Under the pieces are notes generated by a model that saw only the letters and a list, made by a program, of their open reading frames with translations, made no database searches and was not told the origin of the DNA. A stretch of DNA of 64,000 nt from Suillus spraguei (Eukaryota; Basidiomycota; Agaricomycetes; Boletales; Suillaceae), in contig JABCPU010000132.1 of the NCBI GenBank assembly GCA_016800925.1, positions 62,001-126,000 of the forward strand, given 5' to 3'. Both the position numbers and the translations under genes were made by a program. Position 1 is the stretch's first letter. The number at the start of each line of letters is the position of its first letter. This document shows, piece after piece, positions 32,782-43,918 of the stretch.

Positions 32782-34383
32782 CAGTGGCTCAAAAAACTGT
32801 CCGCATGTTTTGGCATTTTTCACTATCTATAATATTGTGTGAGAACAAACAAATGCCTCAAAAGCATGCTTATACCACATTGTAGTATGGCTTCAGGGCT
32901 TTCATTTGAGCCCTACACCGTGGGAATCGGTGGAGATATGGTGGAGATACAAGGCTCACAAAATGGTGACTCATGCGGACAGTTTTTTGACTCAAGTATT
33001 TTACAGTAATAACCAGGTATTCTAGTATTTTGTATGACCTCCCTTGGCTTTAATTACTGCCTCTATCCTTCTAGGCATACTCTCAATTAATTTCTGGCAA
33101 TCCTCAGCTGTGATCTTCCCCCATTCCACTGCTACTCTCTCCCAAAGCTCCCATACTCCTTTAGGGGGGTTTTCATAGGCTTGAAGCTTTTTCTTGAGTG
33201 TTCCCCAGAGATGTTCAATGACATTGACATCAGGAGACTGTGCTGGCCAGTCAAGAACATTGATGTTATGTTCTTCAAACCATTCCCTAGCTCTTCTGGA
33301 TGTGTGCTTGGGATCATTATCCTGTTGGAAAATGATATCTTCTTCATCAATCCCTGATTCTGCCAAGCTAGGCAGCAAGTGGTCATTTAAAATGTCCACA
33401 TACTGCTCAGCATTCATCTTCCCCTCAACCTCAGCAAGCATTCCCACACCATTCCATCCCATACAGCCCCATACCATTAAAGAACCTCCTCCAAACTTGA
33501 CAGTCCCATTAACCTCTCTGTCTGTTAGGCCATCTCCCTTCTTTTTCCATACATACACCTTCCCATCTGACCCAATCCTATTGATTTTGGTCTCATCTGA
33601 CCATATAACACGCTTCCAGTCCTCTACAGTCCAGTGTTGATGAGCTAAGGCAAAGGCTAGTCTTCTCTGCCTATGTTTGATGGAGAGAAGAGGCTTTTTC
33701 TTCTTTGTTACTGCCTTGAGAACATTCCTCACAGTTTGTGAAGAGACAGGGGTAGTGATGGTGGAATTGATATAATGGGTGGCTTGGACAGCATTATCAG
33801 CCTTTCCTGTAGTGATATGTTGGATAATAGCCCTTTTGTCAGTAGAGGTAAGCTTGGATGGACGTCCTCCACAAGAGTTTTCCTTGTCTCGGTGGCTTTC
33901 TTTGATGAACTTGGCCACAGTGGACTTGCATACTCCAGTTCTAGAGGAAATTTGGCGAGCAGAGAGGCCAGCATAAGACAGAGAGAGGATATTATCTCTT
34001 TGAGCAGAGGAGATGGCTTTCATGGTGATTATGACTATGATACATGAGATATTCTGGTTTATATAGTTAGATATAGTCATAAAATAACATAATGACACCA
34101 CTTTATAATTTATATAATAGTGGCATGATTTTTATGGTGTCATAAATAATGATTTATATAGTTTTAATATACACTCAAAAAACTGTCCACATGAGTCATC
34201 ATTTTATAAGCCTTATATCTCCACCATATCTCCGCCGATTCCCACGGTGTAGGGCTCAAATAAAAGCCCTGAAGCCATACTACAATGTGGTATAAGTATG
34301 TCCTTGAGGAATTTGTTCATTCTCACACAATATCATAGATAGTGAAAAATGTCAAAACATGCGGACAGTTTTTTGAGCCACTG
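32782..34383 (-). mobile_element. Tc1/mariner element (1,602 bp), apparently intact
   Basis: The ends are CAGTGGCTC... and its inverse, flanked by TA on both sides (32780-32781 and 34384-34385). The terminal inverted repeats are long, about 214 bp each (32782-32996 and 34170-34383). Each carries at its inner end a second copy of the outer motif (near-identical 20-mers at 32972-32990 and 34174-34193), in opposite orientation. The single ORF is uninterrupted. It sits within an intron of the hAT transposase gene. Confidence 0.95.
33022..34023 (-). CDS. Tc1/mariner transposase, DD34E, 333 aa
   Basis: This is a cut-and-paste transposase that inserts at TA. I start it at MKAISSAQRDNIL (34023), because the 26 codons upstream are a hydrophobic tail without family character. 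An N-terminal paired HTH (residues about 5-110) has an RPSKL-type linker. The catalytic triad is D in 'WSDETK', D in 'FQQDNDPKH' and E in 'VIEHLWG', with exactly 34 residues between the last two. A GGGSLMVWG box lies between. No stop or frameshift is present, so the protein may be functional. The dark side of the reading is that promoter activity cannot be judged. Confidence 0.94.
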   Translation of the reverse strand: MKAISSAQRDNILSLSYAGLSARQISSRTGVCKSTVAKFIKESHRDKENSCGGRPSKLTSTDKRAIIQHITTGKADNAVQATHYINSTITTPVSSQTVRNVLKAVTKKKKPLLSIKHRQRRLAFALAHQHWTVEDWKRVIWSDETKINRIGSDGKVYVWKKKGDGLTDREVNGTVKFGGGSLMVWGCMGWNGVGMLAEVEGKMNAEQYVDILNDHLLPSLAESGIDEEDIIFQQDNDPKHTSRRAREWFEEHNINVLDWPAQSPDVNVIEHLWGTLKKKLQAYENPPKGVWELWERVAVEWGKITAEDCQKLIESMPRRIEAVIKAKGGHTKY

Positions 34384-37300
34384 TACCGAGACAAATGAAA
34401 TATACATCTGTGTCATCAGTCTTACTATACCACTTGCGGAGATTAGTGACACCAGCTTCAATGGCTGTTGAGAAACGGGCAAATTTTGACGCGTTCGCCA
34501 TGTTTTGCAAAGTGTCTTGAAGACATTCGAGCACTGGAATGGTTCTCCATACGGTTGGTTCACGTGTGGCAGAGAAGCTCTGTTGAGCATCTGCCGGCTC
34601 CTTGGTGTGCGGTGTGCAGCACATAAGCATAATTGCAGAAGGTAGAGAGAAATGACTTACCTGGAGGACTTCGCGGATCAACTCCAACTCTGCCCACTCG
34701 TGTGCTGAAAGCCTGAAATCCGCGTATAAAATATATCAAAAATGAGAGTCGCTCACCTCATCTTCGGCAACAATGAGTTCGACAATATAATCCATGAGTC
34801 CAGCCTTTGTGAATGCAGGAATCTTGGGAGTAAGTGAGGTGTCCAAGGTAGCCTGCGGCATGTCTGCTTTGCAGTTACGAGGGATTGCACGATCGTGCAT
34901 CGTGAGACCCCGTTGTTCACAGCGGTCCTTGTAGATAGGGTAATGGCACTTGGGATTCCGTGCAATGTGCGTGCGTCGAGTCGAAATACCCCCCTTAAAA
35001 AAGCACTGGTGAAGCGGAACATTGTTAGCCTTGCATACCTCACACCACCACCCATTTTCACACTCCTGGGTGTGGGGGTTAACACGATCTTTCTCGAAAG
35101 TAAAGATCGTGGTCAAATCGGCACTGCGTTCGACCTTCTTGAGGGATTTACGGTCTTCACGATCCTGGTCACCAAGCTTCTTCGTCTTTTGGTAAGCTTC
35201 CTCGTTCTCGTTCTCATCGTCTTCCTCATCATCTGTAAAATCCTCAAGTGGAGGGGCTTCTTCTTCGGCGTTGTATTCATCACTGTCGTTGTCGTCACGC
35301 TCTTCATTCCTGGTGCGCATGAGTGCTTTCTTGGGTGCGGGGGCAGGAGGTCCTACAGCTGACCGTTTGGCTGGGATACTGCTGGCAGTCTCCCGGATCT
35401 TCTCTGTAGGCTTGACGGCGCGGCCTGAACAACGAATGAATGAATTGAGAGTGCCTTTGGATGGAGGAGGGGGAGGGAGGATGGTAGTGTCATCATCTGG
35501 GTCGTGTATCCCTCCATCTCTTCAGCGCTTTTCAACGAACCGTCAGGACGACGGGCTGGTGCAGACGACTCGAACATAGTTACAGCAGGGAGTGCAAATG
35601 TTGAACCTATACCACAAGTGAATATATATATCTCAAACTAAATAAAAAAATGTTGCGCACCTTCAAGTTCCAAAATGACAATCCATTGCGCAAACTTGGT
35701 GGAAAACCCAGGAATCACCACAGTAGTAGGTATATTCTGAATGAAAAAACATTAGAAGTTAGCAACTTATCAAACATGAGAGACGGTGAACATAGTACCG
35801 GTGCTTCGAGTCGTTGCATAGCTGAAAAAAGTACCCTTGTTGCTTGTGCAATGTGGGGAATGCTACTGTCAAAAGAAGAGAAGGAACAGAAGTTGGTGAG
35901 CGCACTACTTAAACTGACAGGAAGCCTCACGAAAAACACGCAGCTGGAATTGTGCACATGGTGCAGGTTCGGACCGGTTCGGACGCGTCCGAACCGGTCC
36001 GCATTTTTCAGTGACGACATCGAACCCCGAACCTGTTAGGGGGTTCGGTCCAGGAGAGAGACCAAACCTGTGACCGAACCACTGGTCCAGTCTGGATGGG
36101 TTCAGGTTCGAACCATGGTTCGGGACCGGACTGCGGCAGCACTAATCTTGCTAGTAATCCCACTCGCATTTTTCTGGGCTGTAACAGACTGGATGCTCAG
36201 GTGGTACCAGGTTAGCACGCCTGTCTACATCATTTACCTTCTACGCTCAATGCAGGGCCTTAGCCATATATCACGCTATCCAAGGCAAGGCACCTGCAGC
36301 ACGCAGTATTCTACTAGACTATGTGAGCGTTTCATAAATTGTGGACGAAGTGGTAATGTCATGTATGACCATCCCACAATAGATCGCACTCAAGTACGAG
36401 GTAGGGACACTTGCTCTAACAGCATGCGCTAGACTAAACTAGGTCAAACTCCGTAGTGTACAAGAATCTTCAGGATCCACCATTCATTCACGGCGGATGG
36501 TCTGCTGCTCCATTCACGGTATGCTGTCCGCTTCTTTAAGATTGCATAAAATCATTCAAATATGGTGTTGTGCGGGCCCCCCAGGCTCTAATTTGAATGG
36601 AACCCTAGTCGTAAAAACCACTGCTATTCGAACGCAAGTCAACTGCACAAAACCAAACTCTTTCACGACTACCAATCTCACCGGCTCCGATGTTGTATTA
36701 TCTGCCATCTTTTCGTCTAGCTGTAACGGCAGTCTTAGTCTTAACCCGAGCAATGGTACAGACCAATTCTCTGCGACAGCAGCGTCGACATGCGCAACCT
36801 CGAATCAGGATCAAAACTTTCAGCCCGTCTTTTTCTGGTATGCGGAGACGCACTAGGGACTGCCGTTTTCTGCCAACCGAGCATCGCCATTTCTGTAGTC
36901 AAGACTACAATGGATCTCAATAATGGATCTATGGGAGACTGTACGACCGTAGAGCGCTTCAACCATCCCAATAACGTTACCGGTAACCCTTTGAACGGCC
37001 AAGCATGGGTGAGTCTCTGATGCTCTTTTGTCACCAGCTGCCTTGACCATCTTCAGGCTCATTTTTGATGCGAGCAACATTTCGTACATTACTGCCAGGG
37101 CTCTCGCCATCAACTCTGGCTTTCCAGCAGCTATATATAACTTCGCTTCGCAAAACCCGGACGGTCTAGAATCCGTATTCGATGACCCTTATGGATTCGT
37201 CAATGCCACAAAGAAGATCTATGTAAGGGGAATTATACCATTCGATAAAAAAATTAAGTTACCGAATGGTTATTTTATCGCATCCAGACACAATATCTTT

Positions 37301-37847
37301 TTGTTGCCGCGCAAACCATCTATTTCGTACCAAACAAAACGATAATCTCTGCCCAGCTGATATCAAATTTCCAAAGGTTGTTGGTCGAGTACGCATTACC
37401 CCCACCATAATCATCATCCCACCTCTGACATTCTCTACCTTCTCAGACCTCTACCAGCACACCTACTTTCCCTGTCATTCATTTGTGTCGGAATTACATC
37501 CCTCATCGTTCACATCCTACACAAGCGCTTCCGCAGAAATCTTTGGTTGACCAGTCCACCTGGCTCGATCGCAGCCATCATATCCCTAACATCACGTTCT
37601 GGTTTCGGCGATCTCCTTCTGCCTTATGATGATGTATCGCGCATGAAACCTAACCTTACCGGTCTTACCTTCCCTTGATAAACAAACGGGTGCCATAGTC
37701 GCAGAAGAGAACTTTGACATTGTTAATACCTCTGACAACGCAGCGCTTTTGGGCGGTAAAGGGGGGTACGGCGTGGGGGTGGGGGTGGGACTCTCTCCGC
37801 TGTCACGCACATCTTTCAACGACGGAATTGAACCTGAAAATACCTGA

Positions 37848-38086
37848 TAGAAGACTTCGTTTCGCATATTATCCTGCCTCATATGTAAACCCGTTTTGAT
37901 ACATGTTGCATGCCATCCACTTGTTATTTACTGTTATGCTTACCTGGACTATCCTTTGCTTAATGTAAATAACATATCGATGATATATTTGGAGCTGAGC
38001 GCTCAATCATACTTGAGTTCATCATTCTTCGCATTTCATAACATCTACTAGTACTACGAAGCAGAATATTCTTTAAGTACTCCAAC
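37848..38086. other. Short intergenic gap
   Basis: No feature is seen between the end of the split membrane-protein gene and the next small frame. Confidence 0.3.
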
Positions 38087-38440
38087 ATGTCCATCACCAT
38101 TCCTACAGGCTCATACATTATCATGAATGCCACCACGCACACCTACCTTAATGTGCTCAATTTCCAGGCTGTTCCGGGTGGCATCGTCAATAGTGTTGGA
38201 AACCGCCTGGGAAATGACATCGTGCACGTACTCGATGCTTTTCATAAGGCGCTTTGTTGTATCCTTCGCAGTGGAATGTGGCAAACGCTCGGACAATACA
38301 GTCCTTTGGGACTGGCGCGTCCTCTCCTTCGACCAGTCAAACAAATCCGACACCCCCGCAGGCAGTGTCCTCACTAGCCACTCGATTTATCTGTGGAGTT
38401 TACAACAAAACACTGCAGTTCCATATGCCTGGAAGTAGGT
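38087..38440 (+). pseudogene. Small decayed gene, possibly a beta-trefoil lectin/inhibitor fold
   Basis: The frame starts MSITIPTGSYIIMNATT. That resembles the first strand of fungal ricin-B-like or protease-inhibitor beta-trefoil proteins, which often open with 'G-x-Y-x-I-x-N'. A second frame (38254-38440) carries 'QWNVA', another typical piece, but the two are out of frame. The assignment rests on weak, short similarity; it could equally be chance. Confidence 0.25.
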
Positions 38441-38988
38441 GACAAGGTTCCCCTCTACAATGAAAGTGAGGTTAGCTTCTCGAACACAGTATCGTGGACG
38501 AGAACACCAGAAAAGCGCTAGCTGTCCAGAATAACTCTATCGCAAAGGAACCCATACCTGGTACCAACTAGTTGCTAACCAATATCCGGATGGTTGACGC
38601 ACTCAGAGACCCTATTCACGTGAGCATTAGCGAATTTGAAGAGTTGAGAAGGGCCGAGGCACGGCGACTTGAAGATGTCAGTATGACAAGCGTATTAGCA
38701 CCAACTTGCTCTACAAAATGTAGATTCAATCTTTTTCTGGGATAGTGTCACTATATCATGATCGCGTCCGTGGTGCCAGTGCTTGACAATAATATCAGAT
38801 CTGTCACTCACGTTGTGCTTTGACCACTAATCAAATCAAAACCTGAGTGTCATAAGGTTCAACCTGAGCGTCACGCCGGGCTGAGCATACCTGTCGAGCT
38901 TCTGACGTATGAATGGTAGAACGATCTTGACAGATCACTCATTGGGAGTCCGTGGTAAGCTTGTCGGTGCTACCCATGTGCGCCTACT

Positions 38989-39157
38989 CGTAGTCTGTGG
39001 TGCATGAGAGCACACTATTCATCTGGGACTGTCCTGCATTAAGACGTCCTGTTGTTTTCCCTCAAATGTCAATGTACCTCGTGTAGGTAGACATGTCGTC
39101 GTTTACCGTACTCAAACCACGAGGGGAGAGTCATGTAAAGGAAATCGTCTTCGTGTA
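38989..39157 (+). repeat. Dispersed repeat, copy 2 (empty site for the MITE)
   Basis: This aligns with 30175-30340 plus 30615-30636 and runs without interruption across the point (about 39137) where copy 1 carries the 274-bp element. Confidence 0.75.
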
Positions 39158-39503
39158 AACTCTTGGTGCTGATGCGGCCTACGCACCTAAATCTAATGGG
39201 CCTCTAATGTCATGTGCATGAATAGTCGCCGATGACCTCGATAGACGTCATAAACAATCACTTTCTCAATCCAGGTGTGCTCTCGGGACAAGGTATAACC
39301 ATATTATGATAATGTCAACGCAGTGCGTACGAGAAGGTATAACGTAACTTCCGAATCAAGAAAATCAAGACAAGGCGACTAAAAGAATGTTCGTCGTATG
39401 GGCAGCTAGGTACAATGCGGAAGGGAGCGTGGAAACGAATGCAAGCAGGATCTTAGGGTATACAGAGCGAAGATTGGTCCAAAAACAAACTGGGATCCGA
39501 CTT

Positions 39504-40882
39504 TCACCGCCTGGCACTGCCACGACCGTAGCCAGCTTGGAGATTGTCGAGCTCGGCTTCCAGCGTTTTGATAGCACTGTGTGCCATTTCCAAGTCCTTG
39601 TTGAGACGATCCCGTTCGGCAATAAGCTACAGGAGATGTGAGATAGCATCACCGGTAGGTTCGGAGTTCACTTACGTGTTGCTCCCATTGTCTGAAGCGG
39701 GCTTCTTCGGCCTTGACCTGTTCCGTAAAACGCTTCCTGAGCGACTCTTCCTCCTCCTTGAACTTGGGGTTGTCCACTTTCTTGACCTTGGGCTCGCCAA
39801 ACTTCCTAGTCTCCATCTGTTGCTGCCTGTAGTTCTCGTAGTGCAACTCCTCTGTCGTCGAGATGAGGTCGAGCATGTGTGTACGGATAAGTAGAGAGCG
39901 CAGCTTGCGGAAATCGCAGTGATTTTCATTCTCAACTTCAGCGACACCCCAGAGGTACTCGCGACCCTTGACGAGGCGACCATCAGGGGTCTGGACGTCT
40001 TCAGTCGAGCCAATGATTGAGAAGGGGATGGCGTCAGTGAGCATGCGTGCATGCTCGGCAGCAGTCTCGTCATCGGTTTCAACGGGGGGTTGGTAAATGC
40101 GAATTCCCTGGGCGGCGATGACTTCCCGGACGCGTTGTTTGAAGAGGAACAAGTCATTTTGCGTGAGGGTGTCTGCTTTCGCAACAACAGGGATGAGGTT
40201 CACACGCGTGCCGAGGCGCTTCATTATCTCGATATCAAGCGGCTTCAGGCTGAGAATGTAGTCAGTGTCTGACGATGATTCAGAAAGTATACATCAACTT
40301 ACGTGTGTCCAGTGGGCCGGATGAAGTAGAGGCAAGCGTGGACCCTGAGGTCAATCTTTTCGTTGCGCTGGGGCTGCTGCTCCTGACGCATATATGCTTC
40401 GTGTTGGTCATCAATGAAGTCGACGATTGGTGACCAGGAATCACGGTTGTTGACATAGTCACCAAACCCGGGGTGTCTATGACGGTAAGTTTGACCTTAA
40501 ACTGCTTTTCCTCAAGCTCAGCCTTGATGATTTCGACCTCAGTGAGTTTGTCGAGTTGCTTGTGGTGCCGCCTGTTGTAGTTCCTAGGAGGAGACAACTC
40601 GGTGGTGAAAAGCGTGTTCACCAAGGTTGTCTTCCCGAGACCCGACTCGCCTAGGACGTAATCAAGTAAGCAGAAAGGCCTACCTCACTGGAGACACGCC
40701 ACACTCACCAACAACCATCATAGTGAAGTGTGCACCATGTTTGGCGACGATTTTGTGCCTCTAGATTGCGTGGAAGACAGTGGTCAGTAAAAATAAGATA
40801 AATGTCAAGAGAAGCTCCCTACCTGGTTGGGAAGGTTAGCGATACCAATGCCATCAAAAGAGGGTGCTGGTGCGGACGACAT
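39504..40882 (-). CDS. CDC3: Septin, AspB/Cdc3 type
   Basis: Septins are GTP-binding filament proteins that mark division sites and hyphal septa. Five exons fit GT-AG signals and frame: 40882-40823, 40760-40709, 40650-40303, 40249-39676 and 39626-39504 (about 385 residues). The P-loop is GESGLGKTT (spanning exons 2-3), the G4 motif is AKAD (about 40180), and the septin unique element includes 'WGVAEVENE'. The C-terminal coiled coil starts near 'FKEEEE' and ends 'GYGRGSARR'. The N-terminus (MSSAPAPSFDGIGIANLPNQ) is typical of the filamentous-fungal AspB group. One base is missing in the G3 motif near 40469: DTP and GFGD lie in adjacent frames. Total exon length is therefore 1,157 nt, not a multiple of three. 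I treat the gene as real with a likely sequencing error or a recent frameshift. Confidence 0.9.
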
Positions 40883-42389
40883 GACTCAATTTTAATGCTC
40901 TTGCTCAACAACAACGACAGCACTGACAGGTAACGATAGCTAGACGAACTTGCCAACTTTTGATATTGCCGATTTGGCATTATTTGATGTTATTTATAAT
41001 AACCTTAATAGGTAGTTCTCCTTCTTCAATATTTACAAACGGACGGTGCCGGTGAGGTCTTACAAACAACGACTCGATATTGTTTTACACAACTCAGTGC
41101 TAAGGTTCACATGGCCGCTATCAATACAGCTCCTCCAATCACTGATGCTACAATATATGCGAGCCGTGAACGTTTTAATCCTTCAATAATCTAGTCCAAG
41201 TATCATCACCATACAATATGTCGAACCTCACTTCCCCTTCGAAGATGATTATCTCTGGCAAGATATGTTTTGCCACATGCCAAAAATCTTCGAAAGTGAT
41301 CATATCCATCTATTTCAAGTACCTCCTGTCTTTGCTCATTTCGCGACCTCAATAGATACTATTTGTGAGTACGCTGGATAACGAATTGACTACAACCTAA
41401 CATCCCGCAATGAACCTGAAGTTCTTCAAGGAACGCATCGAGAAAGTGAAGCTCCACCAACCCTAGTCAAACCCCTCGCAACCAGCATGGCTACACGTTA
41501 ATTCTCAATAATGATATCTGATTCAACGATAAAAAAACCTGCGATGTGAGTTTGTGAGTGCGAATTTGCCTGACGACCGAGGTTGCCACAGTGTTACAGG
41601 CAGTTAGAAGCATATGCTTGATGACTCCTGCCGCTAATGTCAAGGAAGGAACTTTGCGCTGACAACCCTGCAGTTGGCAATGTAACGATGACAAAGTCCA
41701 GAGTCCAAGCTACCCCGACACTCGCCATCATACCGGCATCAAATTGTTGCGTTCTCTCAACGGAATGCCAATCAGGAATGTTGACTGAGCCTGTGTACAA
41801 GATTTTATCGCATAAGAAGAATAAGTCACATCTTTTGACCTCGTTACTTTGAAGTTGACCCCAGGTCCCTGAATTCCGAGGCTTGCTTTATCATTTCTTC
41901 TAAGAGCTGCATCTGAACGTTGAACTGTAAGAGAGCCATGATGAGTTTTCGTGGTATTTCACCAGTGTGATCACTGCGATAGCAAATTAAATGATTACTA
42001 AGGTACGCACTATCCCGAACTTCGTCAGCTATTGACTCGTAGCTTTGACCCACGGAGTACAATAGACAATCAAATGAAGCTCACAATAACGTTGTGGAAC
42101 CTGCGGCAAGTCGGATATGTTTCACCGCATCCACAGAAGGTAAGCCTCACAACACAGTCCCACAGGCATCCAGACTTATTGGGGATCCTAGGGGTTTCCG
42201 TGGACGGCAGACTGTGGACTTGGAATATACAATAACATAATGCTTTGGCCCACAACCACAAGTGACTTTGAGACGTTGTGGACGGTGTGTTGTAGGTACT
42301 TATAAGATCCTGTGTTTCTTGACTTTGATCTTGTACCTCCTCCTGCACTCGATTACTAGCTCACAAAGCTGAAAAAAAATACAGCTGTA
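40883..42389. other. Intergenic region with short unexplained frames
   Basis: This holds the septin promoter side. A small plus-strand frame (ATG 41111) and a neighbouring one reading 'FEDDYLWQDMFCHMPK' (about 41230-41290) look protein-like but lie in different frames. They may be remains of a short gene. Nothing else is supported. Confidence 0.3.
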
Positions 42390-43918
42390 ATGTCGATTCA
42401 CACCAAATATCAGAACCCAACACAACCCCCCGCGACTGCCACTACCTCAGACCCGAAGGGTAAAGGCAAGGAGAAGGAAGTCGATCCTTCTGTTCATGAG
42501 GACATATTCGACTCAGAAGAATCTGGAGGCGATACATGGGCCGAGTACCCTTTCGAACGATTCCCTTTGCCACCAGGCGATGAATCTCGCAATAGACGCG
42601 CCCCAAATGCCACTGCTTCCCTCGACCCACCTCTCATGAGATTGACCTACCCCCCTCCACCACCCCTCGCCGACGACCCCACGTGGCATGCACAGATGGT
42701 CGCTGAAGTTCATCGCCACCGCGCTCACGTCAATGCTGAACTCGAGCTTGCACAAACAGAGGCTGCCAAAGCTCTTGCCGATGTCACTCTTGCAGAGGTC
42801 GAACTCAAGGCTGAGAGGGATAAAATGCAATATTTCCTGAACCTCATGGGGTCTGTCGCTGGGAAGAACTTTGTACGCAAGATGATCAGGAAAGTAGAGC
42901 GGTCGATGAAGAATGCGAATGAGAAACTGGACGATCGATATGAAGAGGAACTGCCAGACTCCTCAGATTATGAGGATTCAAGCAGCAACGAGGACGAAGT
43001 GGATCATCAAGATGAAGATGCAGAAGAGGAGGATCTTGGCGAGGGTGCCGGCCAGAGCGAGGAGGGCCCGGACAACGCAGAAGATGAACAATATAGCCGC
43101 AATTGCGACGAAGGTTCTTGGTGCGTACCTCACTTGAAAATTGCACCGACTGTTAGTTTCTAACCTGTAGTTTTTAGCGAAAGATTTCAGTCTTCACCCG
43201 CGAGCTGCAGTCCCAGTAGCCCAGACTACCTTCTTCCACAGTATCTCCATGAGCCTTTGAATGATGATGAAAGCAAATTTTGGTACGTGACTTCATACCA
43301 CTGACGTGATTTGTTAAATTCTTATGTGTGTTGTTTAGGGAAGGCTCCGAGCTGCCGGCCGCAAATGAGAGTCCTGATTCCTCTCGCCAAGGCATTTCGT
43401 ACCAGCCAGGTGGCCCCGATGCCAGTCGTGGGAACATCACAGATGATGAATATTCCAGTGGAGAGGACGACACATCTCGGTGCGTAACTCATTTGAATTT
43501 AATTGATTTCTTCTGATGTGCCATTTTTAGGAAATGGACTAACTTGTCGCCCGTGCATAAGAGCCGCAAGCGACATCTTGAGGTTGAAGAAGACGAGGAG
43601 ACTAACAGCCCTGAGGAGTCACCTAGGAAAAGATTCAAGGATACCCCTCCGCCGCTGCCTAAAAGCGTCAATTTTTTTCCACTTCCCACACGATGCTTCT
43701 ACCCCCCGCCGGGGCCAGACGACAAACGAGACAACGCAATCGATCAAGACTCTCATGATGATCCAGATGAGGAGCAAGAAGTAGAGAAATCTCTTACTCT
43801 TGAACATGAACCCGTACTCCTGAACCCATTGGAGAGGGACCCGTACAGGGTGCGCCGAAATTCGCGGGGGGAACCCGAGCTCTATATTCCGGGCAGAGGC
43901 GTTATCGAACACCCTTAG
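42390..43918 (+). CDS. Unknown acidic, proline-rich protein (454 aa)
   Basis: Four exons join in one frame: 42390-43120, 43178-43282, 43339-43479 and 43531-43918, giving 454 residues. All three introns are phase 2. The N-terminal third is low complexity (KGKGKEKE, PPPP). A helical segment rich in Ala/Glu lies at about residues 105-165. A long Asp/Glu-rich tract (about residues 185-235) follows. A basic KSRKRH/SPRKRFK patch lies near 43555-43630, and the C-terminus 'YRVRRNSRGEPELYIPGR' is more ordered. I do not recognise a domain. Acidic tracts plus basic patches suggest a nuclear protein, which is inference only. Confidence 0.7.

Larger units (their letters stand above)
32037..35577 (-). pseudogene. 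hAT transposase gene with introns, internally deleted
   Basis: The N-terminal part (35577-34740) includes an acidic region and a BED-type zinc finger (C-x2-C near 35035, H...C downstream), ending 'YIVELIVAEDE'. After a short AT-rich gap come 'LSAHEW' (about 34710), 'REPTVW', 'AGVTNLRKWY' and, across an intron, 'ALDPNYK' (about 32730). Further introns lie at about 32588-32636 and 32305-32365. The dimerisation domain follows, with 'SVASERAFSSGG'-like sequence (about 32190-32240; here 'AVASERAFSSGG') and a TAG/TAA end near 32037. The stretch expected to hold the first catalytic Asp residues is missing between 34740 and 34715, and the frames do not join. I read this as a deleted, non-autonomous copy. 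Confidence 0.8.
31810..36144 (-). mobile_element. hAT-superfamily transposon
   Basis: The terminal inverted repeats read TAGTGCTGCCGAAGTCTGG on the left and TAGTGCTGCCGCAGTCCGG inverted on the right. They are flanked by a perfect 8-bp target duplication ATCTTGCT (31802-31809 and 36145-36152). Subterminal zones (about 31825-31980 and 35965-36125) are packed with GGTTCGG/CCGAACC repeats in both orientations, as in hAT transposase-binding regions. It carries a minus-strand transposase gene and a nested Tc1/mariner element. Confidence 0.94.
31325..37847 (+). pseudogene. Membrane-protein gene split by a hAT transposon (DUF3433-like)
   Basis: The 5' part (31325-31809) starts MSGSTTPTVISE. It has a hydrophobic segment (about 31520-31600) and an intron of about 85 nt (about 31700-31781). 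The 3' part resumes at 36153 in the same frame with 'LAFFWAVTDWMLRWYQ', an intron at 36210-36255 and 'ARSILLDYV'. A long Thr/Asn-rich outer region follows (36570-37230). The C-terminal block contains 'LWLTSPPGSIAAI' (about 37545) and ends at TGA 37845. These blocks recall a large membrane-glycoprotein family common in Agaricomycetes; the family name is less certain than the resemblance. A TAA near 31466 and other breaks suggest decay in addition to the transposon. Confidence 0.6.

Noticed and set aside
33022..34101. Starting the Tc1 transposase at the first ATG (359 aa)
   Set aside because: The first 26 codons are hydrophobic, lie in AT-rich sequence near the inverted repeat and lack family character. 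The ATG at 34023 begins the HTH domain.
36741..37034. Minus-strand frames over 36556-37113
   Set aside because: The plus strand holds recognisable pieces of the membrane-protein gene in order; the minus frames have no support.
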